From: Rhopalosiphum padi
Taxonomy: Eukaryota > Arthropoda > Insecta > Hemiptera > Aphididae
Reading direction: 5' to 3'
NCBI RefSeq assembly: GCF_020882245.1
Contig: NC_083597.1
Location: 16,464,581-16,528,580, forward strand
Length of the DNA: 64,000 nt
In this document: positions 51,481 through 64,000 of the stretch, piece after piece
Numbering within the stretch: position 1 is the first letter of the stretch
How the letters are laid out: the number at the start of each line of letters is the position of its first letter
Notes under the pieces: model-generated
Database searches by the model: none
Seen by the model: only the letters and a program-made list of their open reading frames with translations
Told to the model about the DNA's origin: nothing
Made by a program: the position numbers and the translations under genes

Positions 51481-52600
51481 TAGTATTCGTACTGTGAATC
51501 TGCCACACCGTACTTTTGAAATGCGTGTATAATAAATAACAATAATTGGAGGTATCTGTGCGGCGGCGAAATTATTTTTGTGCAGGACGCGTCTAAAAAA
51601 TTAAAATCCCAATGGCAATAATATGGCATCACCTACGCAGTGACAAAACGGTATACACCGCGCGCGAGTACGTGAACGACGACGTCTTTATTACGGCCAA
51701 GCCGTGGCATGGTGGTCTGTACTCTGTACGACACGTCCCGCGGCGTATTATATCGCAAAATATAGACACGGGGTAACGAAATAGGTTTGAAAATAGCCGG
51801 GTTTTTCTCGGCGGAGGACGAGAGGAGGTGTGCAAGAGCTCATTCGGTCTGTCAGATGATGTTGATCATGGTTTACACCACCGTATTACGGAACGGTTGA
51901 GTTTCGTAAACCGCGTTTACCGTGGCTACAAAACGCAATAAAAGAAAAACTGCATCGGTCGGCGGCGTGAATTCTTGTCTCGGCGCGTTCACTCAAACTT
52001 TCGGATTGACTTTTGCCATACGGACAAGGCGGACACGACGGTGGTGTACGCTAAAAGCATTATTTTCAAAACGCGAAACGTCACACCGGTTCGCCCGCAC
52101 CAGAAAACATAAACGGCACGCGGTCCGTACGTATAAAATATCGCGAGCTATGCATAAAATATACCTATTCCCGTGATCCGCCGGCGTCCGTGTACGCGCA
52201 CGAACGGACACAATCAGTCGGTTAATTATTGTCTCTATTGCACGTAGAGCACTGGGGCGAGCAATAATTTATAACAATGATATAATAATTATATGCGTGT
52301 GAATATATGTATATATCTATGTGTGTGTGGGTGGCCCGCCAGGCATCGACGCAGTTCCGTTCGCGAGTATAGAGAAGTTTGTTATAGTATGTGTATACGT
52401 ATATATTCGTTACACGACCGTATATGTATCATATTATATCGTATATATATATATATATTATATATGGTATGTGCGGCCGTGTGACTAATTATAATAATAT
52501 TATTATTGTTGTTATTATTATTATTATTATTATCATCGTCACAGAGACGAGCGCGTGTGTGTAGTTCACCCTCTCGGTATATGTGTTGTAAATGAAAATA
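51481..52600. promoter_or_regulatory. CpG-rich island
   Basis: CpG-rich from about 51550 to 52220. An ATG frame on the plus strand at 51612-51776 (54 codons, starting MAIIWHHLRSDK) has normal amino-acid composition, but the opposite strand is open across the same bases (51629-51835) and no family is recognised. AT and ATT repeats follow (52441-52459, 52515-52535). A promoter or leader region is the likeliest reading. Confidence 0.3.
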
Positions 52601-55600
52601 ACGTTATTTATTCACGACGGTATCGTTTATATTAATAACATGGTTCGTTTTGGGTTGTTGTAAAACTGCTATACGATGCACGAAATTTGATAATATTCGG
52701 ATCGAACACAACATTATTATTATTATTCTCGCTGTAGGTTTATATCTTGCGAAAATATTGTATATACGCACATCTAATTCTTAATTTATGTAAGCCGATA
52801 TTTTTAAATTCACACTTTTGTTACATAATGTGTATATTGTTTGTGTATTGAAAGTAAGTGTAAAATCCGGACCAAAGCTAAACCTTAAAAATAACAAAAT
52901 AAAGTTAATAAGTATTTGCTATGTGAATATATATATATATATATATTTTTTTTTATTCTGACCGGAGTAGTAATGGAACTATTGGCCATTTCAATGCGTT
53001 TGTCGGGTATCATTATAAAGCTCAAAAGGTTGAATACGACGTCTGTATATAGATTAGAAATTAAATAGAGATCATACTTCAAAGATGTTCGTTTTTTAGA
53101 AATCATGGAAAAACCTGAGGATCAATGTGTACGGTTTTAACACTCATCGTTAACAAAACGTTTTTGTTTGTTGATTGTCCGGATTAATTTTCAAAAACAA
53201 TACGATTATTAATTATTGTTTTCAAGTATAAACTGTCAACTAAATTCATATACACATTTCCCCTTGTAGGCATTCATTTTTTTTTTTTTTGATATAATTG
53301 CAATTAACATATATTATTTTCTAAATGTATAATATTGCACTTTATCATATTAATAATTACTATTCAATGACACGAGAACATAGTATTTCGACAAAGCATG
53401 TCATTTAATAATATTTTACGGAGATATATTAAAGTTTTACAATTTTAACTGTCCACACGACAAAAATTGTAAAAATGTATGTACCCACTTATACTGTATT
53501 ATACTGTTTATATTAATGTAATAAAATTATTTTTCAGTATACATTTGAATCGCATTTAAATTACGTTCAAATATATGTATAAATATATTTTTGTATTTAC
53601 ACTGTATTTTTGTATGTACTGGACTTAATATAAATAATGTATTTACTATTTTTTTTATTATATATCATAAACTTAAACTATAATATGTATAATATATATT
53701 TGTATTTTTTTTTTTTTAATTTTGAGTTCATACAATTCTGCATTTTAAAGTTATTTAAATATTTTAATATAAACAACTTTTACCTCATTATAGTGAACTA
53801 AAGTGGTCTTAATATTACCACAGAAAGTATAAACATATTAGTAAGAATACGTTAACAAGAATATTTTTCATAGAGCTCGGTATTAATTTCCTCGAGAATG
53901 TAATGACGGTATTTTATTACTATTTATTCTTTTTCTACAGTACCTACTGAGCTATAATTTTTAAATAACCATCATCCATACTAATAAAAAAAAAGAAACT
54001 TGTATAACCAGAAAATATTTCTTCGTAGTTATGATGAAATAATTTTTTTTCCATTTTGAAAATAACCTCTGTCTTTATAATATTATAAATTTACATTTTG
54101 ATGCTTATTCTGTTTGGTTCTATTACTTATTAATTTTTTAATTTTAAGTATTGAGAAAAATTTACATAAAATTAAATCTTCCAGATATCTTTGACTGAAT
54201 AGAAAGTTTTGTCATGTTTAATGTTAAGTAAATTCTTACACGTTAAAAACAATAATATAATAAATAATTTGCCTACTGACCTACTCGTATAATATCCTTA
54301 ATAATTTCCCCAATTAAAAACTAAAAATTTATATTGTAATGATAAATAATAAATAAATATATACAAGAGGGAAAAACAATGGATTAGAAATAAAATCTAT
54401 AAAATGAAATAAAATTATTTTTGATATATTTATTTTCTATAATTTTTACATTTTAGGTGCTATATGAACTAATAAACTAATAAACAACTGTGATACAAAA
54501 AACGAATTTTAAATTATCGAATGATAAGAATAGAAATACTTAATGATAGAATATAATATAATAAAATTGAAGACGTAAAATATGTATTTATTTTTGTAAC
54601 AAGTATCTCTTATAGGTACAATGTCTTGAATTGGAACTTTATTTTTAATTTTATATGACATACGATAATTGTGACGTACAATTTGTTTCAAAGTTAAATC
54701 CGAAAGATCGAAATAATAAAATTTCAAAAAATATCAAAATACTGGTACACCTCGATAAGACAATAATATAATTATAATTCAATATTTGTCTTTAAAATTT
54801 GTTTCTGTGGTTATCAATATGATAATTATTGTTCTATATTAGTTAACTATTGCGTAAAAAACAATCATTAGATATATTTTAGTGGGTCAATATTTAACTA
54901 GAGACCCGTTGTCCATTAAACTTTTTACAGACCCAACTATAAGTTTGTTCACTTTTTTAAAATATATACCTACATTCCTTAGTTTGTTTATATACTTTAT
55001 TTTTAAAATTCTACGATTGATATATAAATATTATTAGGTGTTTAAGTTATTAATATTACAACTGAATTTATAATAAAATAATATAAAACACATTTTGTAA
55101 TTAGAAAATCTTGAGGTCTCAAATATAATACTTATGAAGAGTGTATCTTACCAAACTTGTTTATATTAATATATTGTGTATAAAAAAAATACACACACAT
55201 ATATATATATATTTATAATTCGACGAACCGTTTTTAATTGTAATTGAATATGATCAAAAACAATTTTTTTACGTGTCAGCACTGAATGCTGTAAAAGTGT
55301 AAAATAATTATTATAATTTAATAGTGTCTACCATTTCTTTATTCAATTAGAGACATTTATTTTTAATTGATCTGGTATTTTAAAATTAACAAACATTTTA
55401 ATAAATCCAACAGTCAATGCCTTTTTGAAAAACGGTTGGTGTTCAATGGTAAAAACATTTATTATTCTATTTTTATCATTTTTTTTTTTTTTTTGAACAG
55501 GGTTTCGTTTAATTAAAATCCGGCCAAATTTACTCATTACGAGCCGACATGATATTTAAAATATGGGCATGTAAAAGATAACTAATAAAAACTAACTACG

Positions 55601-56007
55601 ACGATTCATTATAAAATAGAAAAAAAAATTAAATTTAAAATATTGTGTCTGTTAGGTATATAAATAGAAATTATATATTTTTTTTTATCAAACTTATAAC
55701 CTTTCATACATAAAATATCAGTAACTTATTAGTTTAAATTATGATATACGTTATTAAAAACAATTATCAATTATTATGTTTACTGTTACTGTTAAAGATA
55801 ACTTCTTAGAAATCTACAATATTTCTAATATCTCTGCGTATAATAGTGATTTCAAACAAAATAATATTTCAGTTTTCTCTATTTACAACTTTGATGAAAC
55901 GGTGTTTATCAAAGGAACTATTTTGATTCCAAACGGAAACACTTTCAAATACATGAATTCAAGAAGTATATTGTGCACCTCTTGTTTTTCGATTTACTTT
56001 GTTCTAG
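52601..56007. other. AT-rich stretch
   Basis: Contains (AT)n runs at about 52926-52946 and 55199-55211 and several T runs. A tract TTTTTCTACAG at about 53930-53940 is followed by seven open codons and a stop. The plus frame 55776-56063 (95 codons) is mentioned with the next feature. No gene is recognised. Confidence 0.45.
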
Positions 56008-56193
56008 GTCGCCGGCTGTTTGATGTTGTATGTGTATTATGGTATTGTAACTCTCCTTATTGAGATAGATTCAGTGGCATCATCCATTGAATCCAAGTGT
56101 ACGCATTTTCATTTCGTGTATTTTTTTAATATCCATTATAATATAAAATCCATATTATTGAAAAATACTGAGCATGTCATAATCATTGTATGA
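56008..56193 (+). other. Open frame starting exactly at a 3' splice site
   Basis: A pyrimidine-rich tract ending TTGTTCTAG (AG at 56006-56007) is followed by 61 open codons (VAGCLMLYVYYGIVTLLIEI and onward) to a TGA at 56191-56193. The first part is hydrophobic. A different frame (55776-56063) runs through the same place, and the minus strand is also partly open, so the reading is ambiguous. It could be a terminal exon, a transposon remnant or chance. Confidence 0.18.
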
Positions 56194-57130
56194 GCAATTT
56201 TATGTGAATAGGTTACTTTACTTATAATAAGTTGATTTTGATATCACCAAATAATCTTAAACTATTATATGTATTCGTACGAATCTTGCACTGTTTGTTC
56301 CGAACAAATTTGTCCGCACATGTAAAATACCTAACTGTATAAACTGCAACTTCTATCTTCTATTAAGAAGTACTAAAACAACATTTTAGTATACACGAGT
56401 AGAACTGTATATTCTATGATTTCTGTCTGGGAAATTTGCGGTTTATCTTAATTAAATTATTGTCTGCACTATAACAATATAATATTATATTAATAAACTA
56501 TTGTATATCATAAATATTTATCAAATGATAATATAGTATTTAATATTATGCATATTATCCGTTGTTTTTTTTAATATTTAGCCATTGAATAGATAAATTG
56601 TATGTTCTTACTGTAGATGAGATCGAATGTATTTTACAATAAATTTAAAATTGACTTTCTTCAAATTAGAAAATGTTCTAAACAGAATTAGTAAGACAAA
56701 TAACTGAAACGGATTAGTTTACAAAACAGTAAGCATTAAATTTAATGCTTTCAAAGTATGTGAAACTTAAACCATACGAAATCAAAGAATTTATCTGACT
56801 GTTGCATAATAATACTATCATGAAAGGCATAGGCACATGTCCAATAAAAATTATTTTAAGATACTTGTATTTTAACAACTTTTAATAAAAATAAAAAAAA
56901 ATATTAATAACCGATTAATTTTTCCAAATAATTGTAATAACTCTTATACTTTAATGACTTAATAACATAATAATATAATATTTACACACTGGTCCTAAAT
57001 TCACTATTTAACGATGTTTCTACGTATTTTAATTTTATTTTTTTATTGCTTTTCTATACTTCTATTTTTTATTTAGGCCTCAACACTATGATTCGAATAA
57101 AAGATCTGCTGCCAATGATTTATTCGTAGT
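56194..57130. other. AT-rich stretch
   Basis: No gene, RNA or repeat recognised. Confidence 0.5.
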
Positions 57131-57970
57131 TTACAGGCATCCCGTCATGGCTTAATAAATATTAAAGATCCTTCCGCTCGCTGCTATACATCATACTCCC
57201 GTACAAAAAGAAATTTCCATTCGACTCCAATATACATACGTACTATGCTTTTGCTGAAAGCTATACACAAGTCGTTTGTTTTTCTTTTATATATATTTTT
57301 TTCATTGTCTTCTCTTCCCGTCCGCCATCCTTCTCTTGGTTATATTTACATCCCCGTTGTCCAACACACTCATCAGTCCACAATCGTAAAAACTCGACCG
57401 TGTCAAAGTAATACACGACTACATAAGTGTAACACCCATGTTCACATTCGTGTTTTATCCTCCTTTTACCATTCAACTATAGTTATACAATAATAATATT
57501 AATATTACGTCGATTTTCACACTAGCCTCGCACAACGTTACTGCCTTACTGGGGAATGAACGAAATAAAAAATACTCTGATTTGTGTTATACGCGATCGA
57601 GATCGGCTATAGGATAAGGGTAGAACGCTTCCATCACAATACAAGTACCCACGTATTACGTAGTACCATACGAAGATTATCGACAAGCTGTACGGTTTCT
57701 GCGAGTAGACTAATTACGGTACATCCGGTGACCCGGTCGATTCTGCACGGACATTTGTCGGTTTTTATGGTATTGTCAAGTTGAATAATGGAATTTAAGG
57801 AACTAAAAGGAAATTCTGGTCCGACATAATATTATATCTTGTCCGTGATTTTCTGTCGTCTACGCCATATGCCAGTTTTAATGTTGTACTGTACGTGTGA
57901 ATGCGTGATGGTGATAATGCGTCGTGATCGAATTATCAAATAGGTAGACCCGATTCGTACGAATAGGAAA
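57131..57970. promoter_or_regulatory. GC-intermediate island
   Basis: G+C and CpG are raised, particularly at 57370-57790. Frames at 57245-57493 (plus), 57261-57476 (minus) and 57584-57784 (plus) overlap or lack domains. Regulatory role inferred from composition only. Confidence 0.25.
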
Positions 57971-60166
57971 AAATAAGAAACTGATTTAATCGAATTCTTC
58001 CGTCAAGAGTCTAAAATAAAATTACTATTTCGAGAACAAATCAAGACTGTAAAATATCTAACTTTCTTCTCGTCTCAAACTGATAATTTGTGAATTACAA
58101 ATTGTATTCAATTACCGGTGTAGTTTTACACGTGCAAGTGTTTTTTTTTAAATTTCTGATCGCATATTTTATGCAGTGAATAATATGAGAATAAATTATT
58201 ATACATATTTACATTATTTTCATTTATAAATGAATAATAAATAGTAATAGTAATTTGTATTACATAATATAAGAATTTGCAATTTAGAAATTTAGAAATT
58301 TTACGCTTTTGAAGAAAAAAACAAAAAAAGGAAGACACTTTAATTGCAATATTTCTGATACAAAATATGATTTAAACATTTAACGAACGTGATTTATTTC
58401 GAAAATAATTATTTAAAAAAGCAAAACGTTTATAAGACTTTAAACAATATTACAAATCATATTACAAGCATATATTAATTATTCGACAATTCACCATCTA
58501 CATTCATATTGTTGGACTCAACTGACATTGACATATATAATCGATTTTCTCTTTACAAAATCAAAGGGAAAACAGATTACAGAGCCCAAGCATATGAACT
58601 ATTTATCGCTGATAAACTTAATAACAACATTAAAAGTACTTGAAACAAACGAGGTCAGTTGTTATAAATTATAGACATCATGATAAGTCTGATGAAGATA
58701 ATCGTTTATCAACAGTGAACTCTCAAATATTGTAATTTTGGCTATATATTGTTCTTGTAATTATACTAAGAAAACTTTGTGTGTATTGTTCAAACCCGTT
58801 GACTAGTCTCAATCTATGAACTCGTTCATGATCTATGGACCTCCAAATACCGTGGATATCAGCATCTATTATGATGAAAATTATATTGTAGAGATAAGAG
58901 TTATGATGCTATTATAACATGCATTGGTTAAGTTATGTGGTAACTATTTTTAGGGATCCGAATTTAATAACTTTATATAACCGTATTTATATACTGCAGT
59001 AGACAAAATTATATTTTTCATTAGTCACGTTAAGTTTATTTTTATTTTTCTAATTATAATTAAATATAAATGTGAGAAATAACAAATATTACTAAAATTG
59101 TAATGTTTAAAAAATAGATTGTATTGTACTTACAAACTATAGTAATATTATTATGTTTTTCAAATATATTTAAATTTGTTATAGGAAAAAAAATAGCAAA
59201 TCATTATTGATTAGGTATTTAGTTTATTACTTTGACTTTGTTGTAACAGTTGAGGATATTAAGCAAAAGTCTTAGTGTTGCTTTTTAATTTTTATAAATT
59301 GTTCACAAGCTAGGGCGATCATGAATATTTCTTTATTGGTGACGTTTTTATTCATGTTTTTTTATCGAAATTACTTGAATTTATTGTACTTACTATCGAT
59401 AGTATTTATAACAAGTAAATAAATAGTTACTATATTATAATATTTACATAAAATTGTAAATTCAAATACTATAATGGTTAAAAAAAACTTTTTTATTTTA
59501 ATAATTTTTACTAAATAGCGTTCAACCTGATTGATAATGACGTAAAAATAGAGTTTTCTCGAATTGAATCTTTTAGCTATTATAAGTTTCTAATATTTAA
59601 TATTTTGTTGTCTTAAAATTTGTTTCTTGACGTTGTATTAACCTCACATAATATGATAGAGATATGTTTATTATGGAGTTTTGTATTCATAAAACGAGCT
59701 TGTACGAAGTTTCCACCAACCATATCCCAACTTAATTTATTATGAATAAGTGAGATCGTGTTTTGAATAATATGATAATTAGATATCATTAAATTTATTA
59801 TTAATAATTTAATTATTTATACAATTTAACACTTTTAAAAAATATTTTTACGATTTTGTGTTAATTACAAACTTTTTTTTTACGCAAAACACAATTTTTA
59901 GTTTATTTTTGTGTTTGGATATATTTCTAAACACGATATAACATAACATTTTTATAAAACAAATATATAATTTCAAATGTTGGTATTTTATAAATCTCAA
60001 TAAATATATTATTTAATAATAATATATTTTTTTGAACAATGACTTAAAAATCTCGAATATTTAATTCAAATAATAATAATATAATTCTGTTGTGACTTAC
60101 CAATACCATAAGTCCTCTAATATTTTTTCTAGTTTATTCTAATGTATTATCTGTAATTTTTTTCAG
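57971..60166. other. AT-rich stretch
   Basis: No gene recognised. The last 30 bases before 60167 form a T-rich acceptor-like tract. Confidence 0.5.
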
Positions 60167-60239
60167 GTAATTACTAATGCACTGTACAAAATCGAAATCA
60201 ATATCAATGACTATAGATTAAGAGTTGATATGATAAGAG
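60167..60239 (+). other. Candidate internal exon, 73 bp
   Basis: A T-rich tract ending TTTTTTTCAG (60157-60166) precedes it, and GAG/GTATGC follows, with GT at 60240-60241. Frame 1 is open for all 24 codons and reads NALYKIEININDYRLRVDM, while the other two frames stop at once. The residues look protein-like, but no family is recognised. It begins with GTAATT, so the AG/GT junction could instead be a recursive splice site. No partner exon is identified. Confidence 0.3.
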
Positions 60240-60880
60240 GTATGCAATTTATTATTTCAATATTATAGTGTAGTAGTGTATAGAATTTTCATAGGTTATA
60301 AACAAAATTACATAACTACAAGTACGTTTTTTTTCTATCATAACGGTGACCGATAAAACTAGGTATATATCGTATCACTACTGTTGATTGGCTTTTAGCT
60401 GATAGATAATATTTAGGTTGTTCCGTGTAATATTATGTGCGTTTATTACAAATTAATTATATTTCCAACGGTTATACGAACATACATTTTTTCATGTTAT
60501 ATAGAAATATAAAGTTGTTTGAAACTAATTTAAATTACATCCCCTTCGCACTGGTATGTGCACGATTACGTATACACATATTACGTTGTGCAATGTTTAT
60601 TACTCGTCGGTCGTCCTATAAACGCGTTTTACGTATAATTGATAGTACTCGTGGGTTTTTTCATATATAAAATCGCGGACGACAATTCTTGTGAATAAAA
60701 ATGAAAATATCGTTAGTTCCCCTCAGTGTAATAAAATGTTGAACAAACTGACAAACTTAATAATAGTCTCATAAAATAAAAACATAATTATTAAAACATA
60801 CTTTTTGTTGGAAGTGGATCATTAGTATTTATTTATCATTATCCACTGAGTGCGTGTATTATAATATATTTTAAAATTCA
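60240..60880. other. Mixed-composition spacer
   Basis: A CpG-richer patch at 60540-60680 holds a plus frame whose first ATG is at about 60494 (58 codons, no domain). Confidence 0.4.
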
Positions 60881-60884
60881 CATT

Positions 60885-61960
60885 TTGAAAAACAATTTTT
60901 TTCGTTTGTTGTTACGTTGTTTTAACCTCGCTGTCTCATTTATTCACATACAAATGAATCTGTTCTACTCCAAAATCAAAGGTCATAACACTTCTCCAAC
61001 TTCCCCTATCGTCGTTGATAGGGCGGGCAACATTACCATACGGAGGATCGAAGAGGGTTTGCCCAGCTGGCGTTGTAATATCGTTGGTCGTGATTTTTTT
61101 TTTCGGTTTCTGTTTTTTTTTTCAATTTTTTTTTTTCATTTATTTTGCGAAACGCTTTTAGTCATAATTCAACCGTCCTATCCCGACGGCGGTGGCGTGA
61201 CGTTTACGGAGGTAGGACGCGGCGGCCCCGGTGGCTGTGGCGTGGCAGTCCTCCTGCGGCGCGGTCGTGGCGGAGATACTTGCTCCCATAACTCATCGGA
61301 TCCGCGGGCCCAATAGTCAATAACGATAAATCCCTCGTCTCTTATGAACGTTTACGCGATTTGCATAATACACACCGTTGCCGTCATACTGTTCAGCGGT
61401 GGCGTCCCATTCACTACTCTCTGTGTACAACGATCCGCCCGGATTTTTTCTCTCATCTTCTCGTGGCGGACGTAGTGTGCGAGTGGTGTTCACCGCCAAA
61501 CAATAATAACACCCGTTCGGAGAAAACCCATCATAGCCCGCGGCTCGTGGGCCAGTCTTAAAAACCACTTGCGTCACCCCCTCCCCCTTCCATGCTTCCA
61601 TTTATCACCGACCAATTTTTCCGGGATTCGTTTTCCAAACACCCGTCCGAAAAATGCATTGTGTCTATCGAAATAGCCGCACTGATGCTGGTGAGGACAC
61701 CACGGATCATATTATTCAGTAAATTACAACCTTCTTCGCCGAATAATAATAAAAAAAAGGCCTTTAACATTCCTTTGTATTTTGGTGTAAAATTCGCGTA
61801 TTCGAGATAACGCTTTTTAGCTTTTACAACAATAATGATGCGTACGATATTAAAATATAAATAAGTAATAACAAAATAATACATGGTAATCGTATATGAC
61901 ACGGTTGAGCATGTATTAAATTGTTCACGTTTAGCTGAACAAAAAATTAATACAATCATA
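60885..61960. promoter_or_regulatory. GC-rich island with long overlapping open frames
   Basis: The block at 61170-61320 is among the most G+C-rich of the window. The plus strand has an ATG frame at 60954-61316 (120 codons, phenylalanine run from T tracts, then a Gly/Arg-rich tail) and another at 61592-61810 (72 codons). The minus strand has 61558-61959 (133 codons) and 61317-61601 (94 codons), overlapping across a G-rich run. All lack recognised domains. It could be a promoter with adjoining coding exons or pure composition effect. Confidence 0.3.
61317..61959 (-). pseudogene. Two overlapping minus-strand frames, possibly one broken gene
   Basis: The first frame starts at an ATG (61959-61957) and runs 133 codons to 61558. 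The second, one frame away, has its own ATG at 61601 and runs 94 codons to 61317. They overlap in a run of G residues (plus-strand C runs at about 61576-61588), a place where a one-base indel is common. Residues on both sides have ordinary composition (for example KRYLEYANFTPKYKG in the first and SLYTESSEWDATAEQYDG in the second). However, the plus strand is open over much of the same DNA, and no domain is recognised, so a chance pair is quite possible. Confidence 0.17.
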
Positions 61961-64000
61961 TTATGTAATTTGTTATTTTAAAAAAAATAGGTTACCTTAG
62001 CTAGAAAGTTGTTTATTTTGTTTCGACAATACGATCGATCAAGTTAAATTAGATAAATTATATTACCTATTTAAAATATTAAGCTAGTATTTGATTATTA
62101 TTTGTTTATAAGACGTATTAATAAATACTGCGCTGTTAACAGATACGATTAATGCTGATGTCGACTGTTTATAAAATATTGATGAGTTTAAAATATATAG
62201 ACAAAAACTTTTTTGGAAAATGTGGGACAAAAAAATTTTACTCGGGACCGGACCGTCGGTACGAGTAAGATAACAATAATTATGTATAATATGGAATCAC
62301 CGCATAATCTAGTATTATGTAAAACCGATCACAAAAATTATTTCACAAATCAACGGTACAACCGTGTTAATTTTTATTTTCATTCAAAAACTATAATTAA
62401 TAATAATCTATCGTCCAATAACAATGAAAACATTTCATAAGATAATTACATATATGTATTAGAAAAATAGAATGCAAATAACTAAAATGACGCGCAATTA
62501 GTCTATAATTATTTTTGTTTTAGCCCACTGGAGTTTTAAATACAGCGAAAATACCATTGTCATATAAATGAGTAAAAACACACGCCCTCGTTTAAAGTAA
62601 TATTGTTCGCTACAGCTATCTGATCTAAAATATAATAACGACCACATCATTAAAATAATTTATCGAGAAATTATATTGTGTGTACATTATAATATTAAGT
62701 TAACATTATATTATACATGCCTGTAAGTTTATAATGGTATACCAATAATAAAAATAAATATTTGGGTTTTGGGGTAACGTATTATTTTTTATATAATACA
62801 ATGTTCGATGGTATATCTAAATAATCTGACGGTAAAGCTTTCAAACATTTTATAATATCGTGATTACATCATATTATAATATTCTGAGCTAGGTGGGTAA
62901 TAACTTTTTTCTTATATACTTAAGTAATGGACTTAATATAACCTGTATATAAAAAAAAAATCATATTCATATTTAGTTTTAATTTAATTTATAGGTTTAT
63001 AAATTTGTACACTATTTTGTATATAAAATAGATGGATACTAGGGTAGATTAAGATAGTTTAACTTTTAAATTTTAATAAAAATATATTTTATGGTTTTAA
63101 ATTTTTATTTAATATACGACCAACAAGTAAACACATAAGTTAAATTTATAGATTTATGATCACATACGTGTCATATATTGAAATAAAATTGACGTTTTAA
63201 AAAATTATCTTTATTGACATTGTTATGCACAATTAGAATAAAATACTAGTTTAAACGTATACCGTTATGGTTTTAATATAAATGAACATTTGACACTTTT
63301 AGATCTTTTTGATACCTTTATAATTTATGGAAACTACTTAAATAATAACACATTCCTATATGAATATAAATTTGTGTTTGTAGTTTATTCGATAATTATT
63401 ATAAAAGCTATTTATTTATTTATTATTATTATTTTTTTTTTTTAATAAATTGATATTGATTAGTGACTACAATCAAGTATCAATAGAGCTAAAAACATTA
63501 TAAATTTATTTATTCCATTATATCATTTAGCTCATACTGGAACTATATTAGTGTATAAGACAACTACATTTTTTACATTTTAAGTTGATTTGATTTATTA
63601 ATCTAAAATTCATGATTTTTATTATTTACAATTATTTGTTTTAAATCTTTCATTATTTACATATATTTAAAAAAAATGTATTTGGTCCTAAATTGACGTA
63701 TAGAATATGTTTAATTAAAAAAACAATTAATTATATTTTAGTCATTGGGGACGAGTTTTTTTTTTTTGACAGTCGTATTGTTAAGTGGATTTTTAGTGCG
63801 TGGTATGGGGAGAGGAGTGAGTTTATTTGTATAGATATCAGTACGCAAATTACTCGACTCAGTGGTTATGTGGTACCTAAATCACTAAAAATATAGCTGG
63901 AGGTTACTAACCCATGTCTCCACCAATATTGAAAAACACACTACTATTCTACAGTTCCACTCGCTATCCTCGTCTACCCGATAACTCTGCCATCAACAGA
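61961..64000. other. AT-rich stretch to the window end
   Basis: Mostly AT-rich with a T run at about 63432-63444. The last 250 bases are less AT-rich, but no frame there is convincing on either strand. A gene could continue beyond the window. Confidence 0.45.

Noticed and set aside
51922..52176. 84-codon Lys/Arg/Thr-rich plus frame
   Set aside because: It starts with GTG; no ATG occurs until near its end, and the opposite strand is open too.
54890..54950. GGGTC/GACCC inverted words like those inside the hAT MITE
   Set aside because: No CAGNGG ends or 8 bp duplication surround them, and the rest does not match the MITE.

Overview
The window looks like nuclear DNA of an insect, probably an aphid (Hemiptera). 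This is inferred, not proven. The reasons are a very AT-rich background (long stretches look close to 20-25% G+C), many A/T homopolymers and AT/TG/ATT microsatellites, eukaryotic splice-type signals, a cut-and-paste transposon whose protein resembles the 'KRAB-A domain-containing protein 2-like' integrase genes common in aphid annotations, and a hAT-type MITE. There are no bacterial-style operons, ribosome binding sites, recognisable rRNA or tRNA genes, or CRISPR arrays.

Only two features are well supported. First, 8006-9365 is a roughly 1.36 kb DNA transposon with 25-26 bp terminal inverted repeats beginning TGTTACCGG. It holds a 216-residue fragment of an integrase-like transposase with a complete HHCC zinc-binding motif and the first part of the catalytic core. 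The rest of the core is missing, so this copy cannot mobilise itself. Second, 19352-19515 is a 164 bp hAT-type MITE with 15 bp inverted repeats and a perfect 8 bp target duplication, TTTTAAAA.

No complete host gene can be recognised. The rest is AT-rich DNA broken by about ten islands that are clearly richer in G+C and CpG: roughly 2.69-3.66, 4.56-6.08, 14.88-15.86, 22.68-23.13, 27.04-27.96, 30.13-30.90, 34.32-36.64, 42.02-43.42, 51.48-52.60, 57.13-57.97 and 60.88-61.96 kb. These could be promoters, first exons or enhancers. Open frames inside them are often on both strands at once, as expected when stop codons are rare, so they are poor evidence of genes by themselves.

Several isolated splice-like arrangements stand out and are reported with low confidence: a TATA box, initiator and strong 5' splice site at 6684-6873; a TACTAAC branch point, 3' splice site and short open frame ending at an AATAAA at 29765-29913; an open 73 bp exon-like segment at 60167-60239; a two-part minus-strand microORF at 12790-12922; and AG/GT junctions that could be recursive splice sites. 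Together they suggest very long introns or a regulatory desert around a developmental gene, but no identifiable protein confirms this. Smaller repeats include a dispersed repeat in two copies (about 45.9 and 50.1 kb), a tandem duplication inside the transposon and simple-sequence repeats. I found no clear evidence of a novel biological system.
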